Shown here one piece after another: positions 41,276 through 50,807 of a stretch of DNA of 64,000 bases. Source of the stretch: Flavipsychrobacter stenotrophus (lineage in GTDB: Bacteria > Bacteroidota > Bacteroidia > Chitinophagales > Chitinophagaceae). Numbering within the stretch: the stretch's first letter is position 1; the number at the start of each line of letters is the position of its first letter. The position numbers were made by a program, and so were the translations under genes. The notes below the pieces were generated by a model. It was not told where the DNA came from. It saw only the letters and a program-made list of their open reading frames with translations, and searched no databases. Location of the stretch: the NCBI RefSeq assembly GCF_002954265.1, contig NZ_PPSL01000009.1, positions 1 through 64,000 on the forward strand, read 5' to 3'.

Positions 41276-41382
41276 ATAGAGTACTTGACACTTTACTTAC
41301 CAGTTCTTTTATAACGATTGTAAACAAATGCTCTCAATAACACACTAATTTCACATGTGGAATTTACTTCAAATTACACAAA

Positions 41383-41419
41383 AGCGTTAAAGCCTGTAGC
41401 TTCTCCAGACTTTAACGCT
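41383..41419. terminator. Hairpin between convergent lipocalin and dabA genes
   Basis: AGCGTTAAAG and CTTTAACGCT pair perfectly over 10 bases around a 17-base loop. T-runs are weak on both sides, so its strength as a terminator is uncertain. Confidence 0.5.
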
Positions 41420-41465
41420 AACCGACTGTGTTTACTTATAGGCTAACTTAAAATTTCAGATTTTC

Positions 41466-43700
41466 CTACCAATTGGTATGATCCCAAGTAAGATCACGAT
41501 TCAGTTGGTATTTCAGATTTTCTTTGGGGTCGTGGCATATCATATGCACCCATCCATTTCCAAATAGCTTTTGCAGAATCTGTTGTTGCATAATTATCTC
41601 ACCGATCTTTGTTTTAGGTGCATAAACCACCACTGTTAGCCTAATTGGATTGTGATATGGTTCGTCATCAGATTTAAAGACCGACTGTAAAGGAAGTCCG
41701 TTCATAAGGTCACTGGCGTTGCCCTGCATGATGCCTATTTTTCCTGTAATATTCTTAGTTACCTTACTTCCTCCGCCGAATGCAACATTGTCAAGAGTTG
41801 AGAAGAAATACTGAGCGTTTATCCATTGAGCCACCACCATAGGTGCTGTTAATATGGTGGTGAGCGATGAACTATCAATGTCTTTTTCCCACTCATAAGA
41901 GTGCAGAAATGATCTGCCTTCAAGGTTGATAGCCTTGGTAAGCCACCTGGGCCCTACAATAAATGATGCATTTCTGGCCAGGCCCCATTCAGGTCGCACC
42001 TGGGCCCAGTCTTTGGCACGCAATGCGGTAGCCTTACTTGCTTCCCGCTCATTTGTCATAACACCCATTTGCCTGCTTCGCCATAAACTATTTTCATTTC
42101 TGGTAAATTCAAGGCTTTGTTTAAGCGCCTGTACTTGTGCTGCAAAACTATCTGACATCTCCTCATTATATATCTCTACTTCATCGGTAGTTGTATTGTG
42201 TTCAGCAGCCAGGAAAATTGTATCATCAGGAATAGCTATTCCCAACTTGCTAATCTCACTTCGTACCTCGTGGTCATTCAGTATGCTGGCAAGAATTCGG
42301 GCGTTAGGCGCTCCATGCCGCCCACCGCATGCCCCGCAATCGAGGGCTGTTGCATACGCATTATTCTCCGTTGTACTGCCATGACCGCAGAAAACAACCA
42401 GCGGTGCAAAATTTTCTGTAAGTCCCATCATTTTTAAAGCGCCTATACCAAAGGATACCTGCTGCCGATGTGGTATGCTGCTAATATCTGGTGTTACTGA
42501 ATAATCTGGTGCTAAAGATTTCCGGATTGCAGATTGTATTGATGCAGCATTATCAGGTAGCAAACTCCTTACGCTCATCCAGACACCACTAGCCAGTCCC
42601 AGGGTTTCTACAAGGGCAAAGGGGGTAGAAAAATTATATTTAAGTGACTGATAAAGCTTTTTTATCCCCTTAAGTCTTTTATATCCATCATCACAGGATT
42701 GATGTGAGCAGTTGGGTTTTTCTTCGACCGTATAGGCAGGCTTTAGCAGAACCGGGCAAGACGCATACGATGCTCCAGTCACACTATTACCTATGGAAAC
42801 AGGTAGCCCAAAGAAACCAGCAAAGCCAAAAGTCTCGTAGTTGCCTTGAGACTCTAAAGCACGCCTGAAAGGCTCCGAACGAACATCGATACAAAATACC
42901 AGCTGCGCCTCCGCTCTTGTCTCTTTTCGTACCTGTTGTTTAGCTTCAAGTTGTTTTAGTAAGGCTTGTCTGTATGTGGTTTCATTGTCGACAACGTTAT
43001 TATATATGCTTGAAATATCAGTAATCTCTACAGCTCTTCTGTGCCAAATGAGCAACTCCTTAGCGTTTGGCCATATCAGGTAGGTTAATACTATCCTGAA
43101 TGCTAGGTATTCAGTTTGCGTAACTGGGTGTGGATGTTTAGCATCCTGTGCATCAGCCCAATTGGCACGGTATTGAATATGAGCGGCCCATCCCGATAGG
43201 GTTGTCAGCATCAGTGTGAGAAATTGCTGCTGATCCGTATACTGAATACCGAGCAATGACAGTGTTTCTGAAACAATAGCTTCAGGATTATCGGGCAGCG
43301 TCTTAAGCCAATGTATTTTCTGTTTATCATTTCCGATAATTTGTTGATCAAACTGTAGCAGCATTAACGTACTCCGTAAGAATCCCTTTTCCCTGAGCGG
43401 CATTGGGATAGTTGCTTGCCCGTCATCAAAGAAAGCTTGCAACCATTTTATACTTTCCCGATTTACATGCAGCAGATCAACAGGCATTTCCCGCTGTTGA
43501 AAGTATGCATTTGCATTTGTTAATCCGTCTTCGAACGTTAAATCCTCAAAGCCGGAAATGGGGTTCACTGCTATCAGGTTTTTAAGAGGCCAGAATGGTG
43601 CAATTTTTGACCAGCTCTTTGCTATGGCAGCATCAATTTGTTGACGGTCATTCACCGTTACACTCTTAGTTGGCATTTCCATGAATTCTGTTGTTTCCAT
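41466..43700 (-). CDS. dabA: DabA, inorganic-carbon pump subunit (DUF2309/UPF0753)
   Basis: A 744-residue cytosolic protein with a beta-carbonic-anhydrase-like zinc site that hydrates CO2 to bicarbonate in the DAB system. Expected ligand positions are visible: Cys270 and Asp272 in FCIDVR, His440 in CGHGST and Cys455 in DCGACGG. Length is slightly below the roughly 800 residues common in the family, but the termini look natural. It lies 20 bases downstream of dabB on the same strand, forming the two-gene dab operon. Together with SbtA in the neighbouring operon it indicates a dedicated carbon-uptake locus. Confidence 0.95.
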   Translation of the reverse strand: METTEFMEMPTKSVTVNDRQQIDAAIAKSWSKIAPFWPLKNLIAVNPISGFEDLTFEDGLTNANAYFQQREMPVDLLHVNRESIKWLQAFFDDGQATIPMPLREKGFLRSTLMLLQFDQQIIGNDKQKIHWLKTLPDNPEAIVSETLSLLGIQYTDQQQFLTLMLTTLSGWAAHIQYRANWADAQDAKHPHPVTQTEYLAFRIVLTYLIWPNAKELLIWHRRAVEITDISSIYNNVVDNETTYRQALLKQLEAKQQVRKETRAEAQLVFCIDVRSEPFRRALESQGNYETFGFAGFFGLPVSIGNSVTGASYASCPVLLKPAYTVEEKPNCSHQSCDDGYKRLKGIKKLYQSLKYNFSTPFALVETLGLASGVWMSVRSLLPDNAASIQSAIRKSLAPDYSVTPDISSIPHRQQVSFGIGALKMMGLTENFAPLVVFCGHGSTTENNAYATALDCGACGGRHGAPNARILASILNDHEVRSEISKLGIAIPDDTIFLAAEHNTTTDEVEIYNEEMSDSFAAQVQALKQSLEFTRNENSLWRSRQMGVMTNEREASKATALRAKDWAQVRPEWGLARNASFIVGPRWLTKAINLEGRSFLHSYEWEKDIDSSSLTTILTAPMVVAQWINAQYFFSTLDNVAFGGGSKVTKNITGKIGIMQGNASDLMNGLPLQSVFKSDDEPYHNPIRLTVVVYAPKTKIGEIIMQQQILQKLFGNGWVHMICHDPKENLKYQLNRDLTWDHTNW

Positions 43701-43720
43701 TACTTATGTTTTTAACCTCT

Positions 43721-45064
43721 TTAGAATTGATATTTATTGCGGTGAGCTGTAATTGTGCTTGGATGTGGTTGGCTTGCATTAAGCATTTGCACGTATTTTT
43801 TTAGCAACCACTCCGGATTGGCTGTTTGTTTGGAAGGGCGCGCGAACATCATGGCCAACCAGGAAACTGTCAATAGTGCAGCAGCGAAGAAGTGAAATAC
43901 ATTGAGTTGTTGTGGCATTGAAATTCCAAGTGGTTCAAGTACACTTTCAACAAGACGCACACTAAATCCATAAAAAGATCCCGCAACTATCGCACCGAGT
44001 AAAGCGAGCAGTAATTTGCCTTTTGCATTACCACGTATTATAGGCAGCGCGAATTGGACACCAGCAATCATGGCAAGGAATTTCAGGAATAAAGTTGTAT
44101 CCATTACTAATATTTGTTTCCCGGTAGAAAGTGAGAACATACAAGCAGCTATGATTCCATAGATTAAAGCCAGAGAAAAATCTTTGACTGACGGCGGATA
44201 GTCAAGATCGATGCGTTTTTCTTTTGCAGCAGACCCCGAAGAGAGGAATAAATATGATTTAAACAGTCCGTGCCAGCACAAATGGGCAACTGCCGCAGGG
44301 AATAATCCTAGGCCGCATTGGGCAATCATGAATCCCATTTGGCTCATTGTGGAACAAGCAAGCATTCGCTTGATATCGCTTTGCATAAGTTTCCATAATG
44401 TTCCTAAAAGGGCAGTGATGATCCCGACAATGAATATCACATTCAATATAGCGGGTTGACCGGTTAAAATAGGCGCAAAGCGGGCGAGTAAGAAACCTCC
44501 GCCATTTACCAGACCGGCGTGCATTATTGCAGATACTGGCGTAGGAGAGTTTAATGAGCTCGTTAACCAGCGGTGAAAAGGCCATAGTGCTGATTGTGTC
44601 ATAGCAGCCAGTAACAAAAATATGCTGGCGGCAATCAGCCATTTTGATTCTATGCTTTTTGCCAGCATAGCCTGTATGGAGGTTTCCCCGGTAACATTAT
44701 ATAAAATAGCCAGTGCAGCACCCAGAAAAACAAAACCTAAAGCAAAATTCTTTATAGCCAGAATGGATGACTGTCTTGCAGCCTCCCACTCGCGTTTATG
44801 TAACATTAACCTTGCCAGTAAGGTATTACTGACTGCCCAAGACAGCAAAAGGATTAGAATGTGGTCTGCGCAGACCATCATAAAAACGGTTGTAACCAGA
44901 GCGAGCAAATTGACAAAAAATGTCTTCTGCCTCCTGTCTCCTTTCAGATAGCGGATAGAGAATGATGCGATGGATATTGCCACAAATGCAACCAGCCCCA
45001 TTAGGAGCAAACTGAGCCTGTCAACATGAAATAAATTTGTAAAATCTGTCAAAATTTGCCTCAT
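43721..45064 (-). CDS. dabB: DabB, proton-conducting membrane subunit (NuoL-like)
   Basis: A 447-residue polytopic protein of the NADH dehydrogenase subunit 5/Mrp antiporter family with about 12 transmembrane segments. Core residues of the proton channel are present, including Lys/His in WPFHRWL and the loop PTPVSAIMHAGLVNGGG. In the DAB complex it couples ion flow to the vectorial hydration by DabA. Being paired with dabA and not with other nuo or mrp genes supports this assignment. The ATG at 45064 follows a -7 motif at 45091-45098 by 26 bases. Confidence 0.93.
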   Translation of the reverse strand: MRQILTDFTNLFHVDRLSLLLMGLVAFVAISIASFSIRYLKGDRRQKTFFVNLLALVTTVFMMVCADHILILLLSWAVSNTLLARLMLHKREWEAARQSSILAIKNFALGFVFLGAALAILYNVTGETSIQAMLAKSIESKWLIAASIFLLLAAMTQSALWPFHRWLTSSLNSPTPVSAIMHAGLVNGGGFLLARFAPILTGQPAILNVIFIVGIITALLGTLWKLMQSDIKRMLACSTMSQMGFMIAQCGLGLFPAAVAHLCWHGLFKSYLFLSSGSAAKEKRIDLDYPPSVKDFSLALIYGIIAACMFSLSTGKQILVMDTTLFLKFLAMIAGVQFALPIIRGNAKGKLLLALLGAIVAGSFYGFSVRLVESVLEPLGISMPQQLNVFHFFAAALLTVSWLAMMFARPSKQTANPEWLLKKYVQMLNASQPHPSTITAHRNKYQF

Positions 45065-45090
45065 TTTTTAAAATTTGGTTTAGAATGACA

Positions 45091-45109
45091 CAAAAGTATT
45101 TTATGTTTG
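45091..45109. promoter_or_regulatory. Back-to-back promoters of dabBA and lysR
   Basis: CAAAAGTA (45091-45098, read leftwards TACTTTTG) and TATGTTTG (45102-45109, rightwards) both match TAnnTTTG and are only 3 bases apart. The two operons cannot be transcribed independently, and one LysR-type protein could control both. Confidence 0.5.
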
Positions 45110-45159
45110 CGTATAAGAAAAACGACTAATTCTAATGATTACAATAAGAAAATCTAATA

Positions 45160-46011
45160 ATGCTTTTTGATGCGCTAACTCTTGAATGTTTTATAGCTGT
45201 TGCGGACACAGCCAGTTTTACGAGTGCCGCAGGCAAAGTTGCCCGCACCCAGTCAGCAGTAAGTCAGCAAATAAGCAAGCTTGAATCTTTGGTTGGAAAG
45301 CCATTGTTTTTAAGAGGTAGACATCTTTCACTCACTTCTGAGGGTGAAATACTGCTTACCTATGCTAAAAAGATCGTACAGCTAAATCGCGATGCAATGG
45401 ATCGTTTCAAGCATCCTGAACTTCAGGGGGAAGTCAGATTTGGATTACCCGAAGATTTCGCAAGTGTTTTTCTATCTGATGTACTTACTGAATACGCATC
45501 CCTTCATCCTCGAATCATGCTTAATGTTGAATGTGATCTTACACTTAATTTGTTTGCCCGTTTTAAGAAGAAGGAATTTGATCTTGTTCTTGTAAAAATG
45601 AATAAGCCTGAAGATTTTCCCAACGGCATGGAAGTGTGGTCGGAAGCATTAGAATGGGTAGGTAATAGTAATATCACCCGATTTGAAGATGATGACCCTG
45701 TGCAACTTGTTTTGTCACCACAGCCATGCGTATATCGCGCAAGGGCCATACACTCTCTTGAAAAGTTGAATAAAAAATGGCGTATAGTTTTTTCAAGTCA
45801 TAGTTATGCAGGCACAATTGCCGCAGTCAAAGCGGGGATGGGTATTACTGTATTGCCTCGTAATATGGTGCCTGATGAACTTAAAATAATCAGAGCAAAT
45901 AAATACTTACCTAAATTAGATGACACACACATATCATTACTGAAGCATAATAGCACTAATTATGCCGTAAATTCATTTGAAGAGTTTGTCGTGGAACGAT
46001 TGAAGCCATAG
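45160..46011 (+). CDS. LysR-family transcriptional regulator of dabBA
   Basis: A 283-residue LysR regulator. The helix-turn-helix lies at about 18-40 (ASFTSAAGKVARTQSAVSQQ) and the co-inducer domain at about 90-280 (GEVRFGLPEDFAS at its start). LysR proteins such as CbbR and CcmR control carbon-fixation and carbon-uptake genes in other bacteria. The divergent placement with overlapping promoters makes dabBA its obvious target. The AT-rich spacer has TTCTAATGATTAC-type dyad pieces but no clear T-N11-A box that I can single out. Confidence 0.92.
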   Translation: MLFDALTLECFIAVADTASFTSAAGKVARTQSAVSQQISKLESLVGKPLFLRGRHLSLTSEGEILLTYAKKIVQLNRDAMDRFKHPELQGEVRFGLPEDFASVFLSDVLTEYASLHPRIMLNVECDLTLNLFARFKKKEFDLVLVKMNKPEDFPNGMEVWSEALEWVGNSNITRFEDDDPVQLVLSPQPCVYRARAIHSLEKLNKKWRIVFSSHSYAGTIAAVKAGMGITVLPRNMVPDELKIIRANKYLPKLDDTHISLLKHNSTNYAVNSFEEFVVERLKP

Positions 46012-46137
46012 CATAGATAGCGGTCTCAATGTGTCTCAAATTCGAGCCTTAATAGCTATTAATAAACAGGCTCTATCATTAATTCTTATACAAAAGGAAC
46101 AATAAACAAACATGATGTTCCCCTTATGATTACTCAA

Positions 46138-46605
46138 TCAATAAATCTTCCTCCTCATCTCCGGCTTTAGTTTCCCTTCCTCATCCACCCATTCCGGCAG
46201 GCAATAGTAATTTCCCCTAACCCCTTTCAATTTATAAGGAATTAGCCTGCCATGTTGCATAGCCATATTCAGAAATGCCGACAAAAACTTCTCCTTGCTG
46301 ACCTTTTCATGCAATATCAGCTCTTTCTTTTGTAGTACCTCAATGATTTCGGCAGAACGGAGCGGTTTGTTAGCCAGTGTAACTAAAAAAACGATCTTGC
46401 TGATCCATGACCAGCTATAATCGTAATGTTCAGCAGGCGTTTCATGCTTTTTCAGCTTCCTTTTCAGCTTTTCATTTTCTGTAGAGAGGTCTTTTACCTG
46501 ATTCAGGGCATCATTCAGCGCATTTTGCTTTTCTACGACCTGTTTATTGAGGTTTTTGACCTTTATTTCCAGCCGTGCAATGGTAAATTCAGCATTATTT
46601 GACAT
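46138..46605 (-). CDS. Unknown coiled-coil protein, 155 residues
   Basis: Residues about 5-55 are a heptad coiled coil (LNKQVVEKQNALNDALNQVK). Residues about 65-155 form a small globular domain with winged-helix-like helices (RSAEIIEVLQKKELI, then SKEKFLSAFLNMAMQHG) and a beta hairpin (VRGNYYCLPEWV). It looks like a DNA-binding or partner-binding protein, but no family name is recognised. A decayed copy of its C terminus lies at 27500-27620, so it belongs to an interspersed family in this genome. It stands alone between lysR and the RND operon. Confidence 0.75.
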   Translation of the reverse strand: MSNNAEFTIARLEIKVKNLNKQVVEKQNALNDALNQVKDLSTENEKLKRKLKKHETPAEHYDYSWSWISKIVFLVTLANKPLRSAEIIEVLQKKELILHEKVSKEKFLSAFLNMAMQHGRLIPYKLKGVRGNYYCLPEWVDEEGKLKPEMRRKIY

Positions 46606-46811
46606 AACAGCAATGATTTTCCGTATAAAATCCGAATGTTCTTAATCCAAATCTAAGGGTGTTCTAATGTTCGGGCAAACATCGTGAAAGATTTTCCGAA
46701 TTCTGGGCAAATCGGAGCCGATTACTATTAAATCCGCAAATGTTTTTGATGATCTATCATCTACTAATCCTAAATTTAGCTGACGCATATTGCTGTCGGT
46801 TAATTTGTAAC

Positions 46812-49800
46812 TTATACTTCGGTTATTATACTTTTTCTAAACAATATTCTTAACATAGAGGGCAATACAATTAGCAATAGTGGCAATGCAATTACAAATC
46901 CTCCTATTACTGATATTGCCAATGGTTGATGTAACTGTGCTCCGCTCCCAATACCCAAAGCTAATGGCATCAAAGCTATTATTGCTCCTAGAGCAGTCAT
47001 TAGTTTTGGTCTCAGCCGTGTGGATATGGAGTATATCACAGCTTCATCTACACCTTTTTCATTTAGTGCGTCTCGGAACTGCAAAAAGGTGAAAATTGCG
47101 TTCTCTCCTATGATACCCACAATCATTATAAGGCCGGTATAGCTGCCTACATTCAACGGTGTGTGTGTAATAAATAATGCAATATAGCTGCCAGATATAC
47201 CCAGTACCGCGAGCAGCACTATCAGTACCGCAACTCGGAAATCTCGGAAGAGAAAAAGTATCACTCCGAATACCAATAGACTGGACGAGATCAATATTAT
47301 CAACAGTTCTTTAAAGGATTGCTGTTGCTCTGCATAAGATCCGCCATATTCTATATGATAGCCCTGTGGCAGTCTAATCTTTGATGCTACAGTTTGTTGA
47401 ATATCATTTATTACACTGCCAAGGTCTCTGTTTTCCAGTCGGGCGGTAATTACCCCCTGCGACTGGATATTCTCCCGCTGTATTTCAGCATCACCTGAAT
47501 CTACTATAATTTGAGCGAGTGAGCTTATAGGCGTCAGATTACCGTTTGGCAGAAATACCTGCAATTTGCCGATGTCTGCTGCACTTATTTTCCTGTTGCC
47601 CGGATAAACGGCTCTAATATTTGTTTGTTGTTCTTTCTCAAGTATTGTCCCCATTACGTTCCCCTCCATAGAAGTCTGTAACTGGTATTGCAGGCTTGCT
47701 GGACTAATACCCAAAAGAGCTAGTCGTTCATAAGTCGGTACAATGCGAACAGATGGGCCAGCGATCACTATTCCATTGAAAACATCAGCGGTGCCCTTAA
47801 CTCCTGAGACAATAGCAGCTACTTGTGCAGACAACTCCTGTAGCTTTTGCTGGTTATCACCAAAAATTTTAACTTCTATCGGCTGTACTGATGACATTAG
47901 GTCGCCCAGCATATCTCCAATCACCTGGCCGAAGTCAATTCTCAGGGCTGGCTGGCTAGATTCAATTTTCTTTCTGAGGCCATTGATTACTTCATCCGTA
48001 CGCTGGTTTCTCTTTTTCTTAAGCTGTATCAGGTAATCCCCACGGTTAGGTTCTGTAATAAAAAAAACCATTTGCGTTCCTGTTCTGCGGGAGTAGGCAT
48101 CTATTTCCGGTGTAGCAATAATTATTTTCTCCACTTCATGAAGCATCCTGTCTGTTTCTTCCAGCGATGTACCGGGAGGTGAGCTATAATCCAGTACGAT
48201 ACTTCCTTCATCCATCTCCGGCAAAAAACCTGTCGTTAGTCTTGGCAATATCAGTACAATCGAAACGATAAGCCCGGCGACAAAAATGATGCTTATCAAG
48301 GGTTTGTGAATAAAGAAAGATACCCATGGCTGGGGTTTTACATTATGTACCACTTCTTCTTTCTTGACTACTGCTGCTTTTTTCTTGCGGGTAAGGAATA
48401 GATAAACAACCGGCAAACATATCCATGTAACAAAGAAGGAGCATACAAGCGTAATGATCATGGTGTTGGTCATGACTTTAAAATAAGCACCCGCCACACC
48501 GCTCATTAAAGCAAACGGAAGGAATATAACGATGGTACTTATAGAAGATCCGACCATAGCGGGCAATAAATAATTGATCGCTTTTTGGATCAGGTCATTT
48601 GTATGCTCATCCGGATGTTCCTCGTGGGTTCGGTGTATCTGTTCTACCACCACAATAGCATCGTCAATGATCAGGCCAATAGCTGCTGCCACAGCGCCAA
48701 GCGTCATGATGTTAAATGTGTACCCGACTGCATAGAGAACGATCAGGGTGAGCCCAAGCGTAACAGGTATCGTAATGAGAATGCTGGCGCTTGCCTTCAG
48801 TGACCGCAAAAAGATAATGGCCACAATTATAGCCAGTGCCAGCCCAATCCATAAACTATCCTTAACACTTTTCACAGATTCGTTTACAAAGTCGGCCTGT
48901 ATGTAATAAGGTTTTACAGCAACATCTTTGGGCAGTATCTTCCTCAACTCCTTTATTTTCGCTTCAATGTCCCTTGAAATATTTACCAGGTTCGAATTAG
49001 GTTGTTTTATCACGGCTATCAGCAACCCGTCTTTTCCATTGGCATTGATCTTTATGTATTCAGTTCCCTCATGTATCTGCACGGCAGAAATTTCTTTGAG
49101 CAGCACCACACGCTTACCATCATTCTTAACAACAATATTAGAAAGTTCTTCCGTGGTTCGAACGGTAGCATCGGTAACCGTAAGATATAAATAACGGTAG
49201 TCAGAAAGATAGCCATTCGATTTAATAAAATTTGTTTGCGCCAGTGCAGCATTTATGGAGTCAGGCGTTATGGATAACGAGGTCATTTTCGCTTGGTCCA
49301 GCATAAGCCAGTATTCCTTTTGCCGACCACCTATTATCCGTATCTCCGAAATGCCTGCCACCTGCGATAAAAATGGCTTTATGGTATAAGTTGCAAGTTG
49401 CTTAAGTTCAATAGGAGAGCGTTTATTGCTTTCCAGTGTATAGCCCATTACCGGCAGTATGGACGGATTCATTTTCTCCACCGTGATCTGCACATCAGGT
49501 GGCAATGCGTTTTTTATTTGATTTATTTTAGATTCTATGCGCTGCTTACTGAGGTCTATATTAGCATCCCAGTTCATAAATGCAGATATTTCGCAGCTGC
49601 CCCTGCTGGTAGTACTACGTATTGTTTTAAGATCAGGCACCTGCTTTATAGCATTCTCCAGCGGCTTGGTCACCGTTATCATCATTTTGTTCACGGGCTG
49701 TAACCCCGCATCCGCAATGATCTTGATTTTCGGAAAAGTGATCTCCGGGAATAGTGCTGTTTGCATTTTACTATAAGCAAACATACCCCCCATGATGAGG

Positions 49801-49853
49801 AATACAATGACGACCGTTAGCGGGTTTTTATATGATACGAAGAAACTTTTCAT
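46812..49853 (-). CDS. RND efflux pump permease
   Basis: A 1013-residue proton-driven exporter of the AcrB/CusA superfamily. The twelve-segment layout is visible, with the N-terminal helix at about 12-28, two groups near 340-500 and 850-1000, and two large periplasmic loops between. The proton-relay acidic pair lies in IIDDAIVVVE (about 395-405). The short first residue block and the sequence PPGTSLEETDRMLHEVE resemble the Bacteroidota hydrophobe/drug pumps rather than metal-specific CusA, as the methionine ladder of CusA is not apparent. Its ATG overlaps the adaptor stop by 4 bases. Substrate unknown. Confidence 0.93.
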   Translation of the reverse strand: MKSFFVSYKNPLTVVIVFLIMGGMFAYSKMQTALFPEITFPKIKIIADAGLQPVNKMMITVTKPLENAIKQVPDLKTIRSTTSRGSCEISAFMNWDANIDLSKQRIESKINQIKNALPPDVQITVEKMNPSILPVMGYTLESNKRSPIELKQLATYTIKPFLSQVAGISEIRIIGGRQKEYWLMLDQAKMTSLSITPDSINAALAQTNFIKSNGYLSDYRYLYLTVTDATVRTTEELSNIVVKNDGKRVVLLKEISAVQIHEGTEYIKINANGKDGLLIAVIKQPNSNLVNISRDIEAKIKELRKILPKDVAVKPYYIQADFVNESVKSVKDSLWIGLALAIIVAIIFLRSLKASASILITIPVTLGLTLIVLYAVGYTFNIMTLGAVAAAIGLIIDDAIVVVEQIHRTHEEHPDEHTNDLIQKAINYLLPAMVGSSISTIVIFLPFALMSGVAGAYFKVMTNTMIITLVCSFFVTWICLPVVYLFLTRKKKAAVVKKEEVVHNVKPQPWVSFFIHKPLISIIFVAGLIVSIVLILPRLTTGFLPEMDEGSIVLDYSSPPGTSLEETDRMLHEVEKIIIATPEIDAYSRRTGTQMVFFITEPNRGDYLIQLKKKRNQRTDEVINGLRKKIESSQPALRIDFGQVIGDMLGDLMSSVQPIEVKIFGDNQQKLQELSAQVAAIVSGVKGTADVFNGIVIAGPSVRIVPTYERLALLGISPASLQYQLQTSMEGNVMGTILEKEQQTNIRAVYPGNRKISAADIGKLQVFLPNGNLTPISSLAQIIVDSGDAEIQRENIQSQGVITARLENRDLGSVINDIQQTVASKIRLPQGYHIEYGGSYAEQQQSFKELLIILISSSLLVFGVILFLFRDFRVAVLIVLLAVLGISGSYIALFITHTPLNVGSYTGLIMIVGIIGENAIFTFLQFRDALNEKGVDEAVIYSISTRLRPKLMTALGAIIALMPLALGIGSGAQLHQPLAISVIGGFVIALPLLLIVLPSMLRILFRKSIITEV

Positions 49854-50797
49854 TCTGGTTTTTGTACAATCGTGACTTTTGCTGTATCGGGTAATCCGTA
49901 ATTTCCGGTTAGGAGTATCTTGGCGCTGGTGTCAAATTTTGGCTCCAGTATTTCCACGTTATCCCTTGTCTCAATTCCTCTTCTGACAGGTACTTTAACC
50001 GCTGTGTTTGAATCTATCATCATCATCACCCAGAAGCTGCTTTGCACGTCATTGGTGAGAACCGCAGCTTTAGGTAATGAAGGGGCATTAACCTTATTTG
50101 TTTTTATTATCCTCACTTTGGCAATTAAGTTCTCAGGGATGTTCCGGCTATTCGGCACTTTAATTACAATACTTTGTGTCTGCGAGCCAGGATCTACCGT
50201 AGGCATGGATTCTGTTACAACACCTTTTAGCTTTGTGCCATCGGGTAAGGAAAGCTCCACCGTATTGTTATTGGGAAGGTATCGCTTCAATTCAAAAGGA
50301 AGGCTCAACAGAAATGCAAAACTGCTTTCGTCACTGATCACCGCCAGTTGCTCACCATCCTGCACATAATCTCCTAACTGGTGGCTAAGTAACGTGATAT
50401 ACCCACCTGTACTGCTTTTTATGTTGTTGATACCTGAAAATCGGAAACCGGGGTCGAGCTTGTTTACTGAATTACCGATACTTTGCGCCTCTTTGGTTTT
50501 AAGGATAAATAATGTTTGCCTGGCAGCTACATGCTTCCCAAGTGCAGCATTCACTGACTGTACATAACCATTTACATTTGCTTTTACGTAGCTTTTCTGA
50601 AGAAATACAGACGTGGCACTGAGATCTACGAATTCTGTAAGCGTATCGATACTAACTTTCGTAACGGTGACAGGAGTACCTTGTAATGGCTGCTTTTCGC
50701 CAGAAGTTTCCTCTTTCGAAGAACCGGTATGACAAGAGGCAGTGCCTATTGTGAATAAGTATAGTAGCCAACAATATTTAATATTCAATACTCGCAT
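49850..50797 (-). CDS. RND periplasmic adaptor subunit
   Basis: A 315-residue membrane fusion protein with a lipoprotein-like N terminus (LLYLFTIGTASCHTG, lipobox Cys near residue 22). It has a split lipoyl domain (about 70-150, KANVNGYVQSVNAALGKHV), a short hairpin (the usual long coiled coil is nearly absent) and beta-barrel domains (about 165-300). It connects the RND pump to TolC. The gene lies between the tolC and pump genes, with 10- and 4-base junctions. Confidence 0.9.
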   Translation of the reverse strand: MRVLNIKYCWLLYLFTIGTASCHTGSSKEETSGEKQPLQGTPVTVTKVSIDTLTEFVDLSATSVFLQKSYVKANVNGYVQSVNAALGKHVAARQTLFILKTKEAQSIGNSVNKLDPGFRFSGINNIKSSTGGYITLLSHQLGDYVQDGEQLAVISDESSFAFLLSLPFELKRYLPNNNTVELSLPDGTKLKGVVTESMPTVDPGSQTQSIVIKVPNSRNIPENLIAKVRIIKTNKVNAPSLPKAAVLTNDVQSSFWVMMMIDSNTAVKVPVRRGIETRDNVEILEPKFDTSAKILLTGNYGLPDTAKVTIVQKPE

Positions 50798-50807
50798 CTC
50801 GTTTAAT

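Noticed and set aside
41383-41419. A riboswitch between lipocalin and dabA
   Set aside because: It is a single simple hairpin at a convergent junction, not in a 5' leader.
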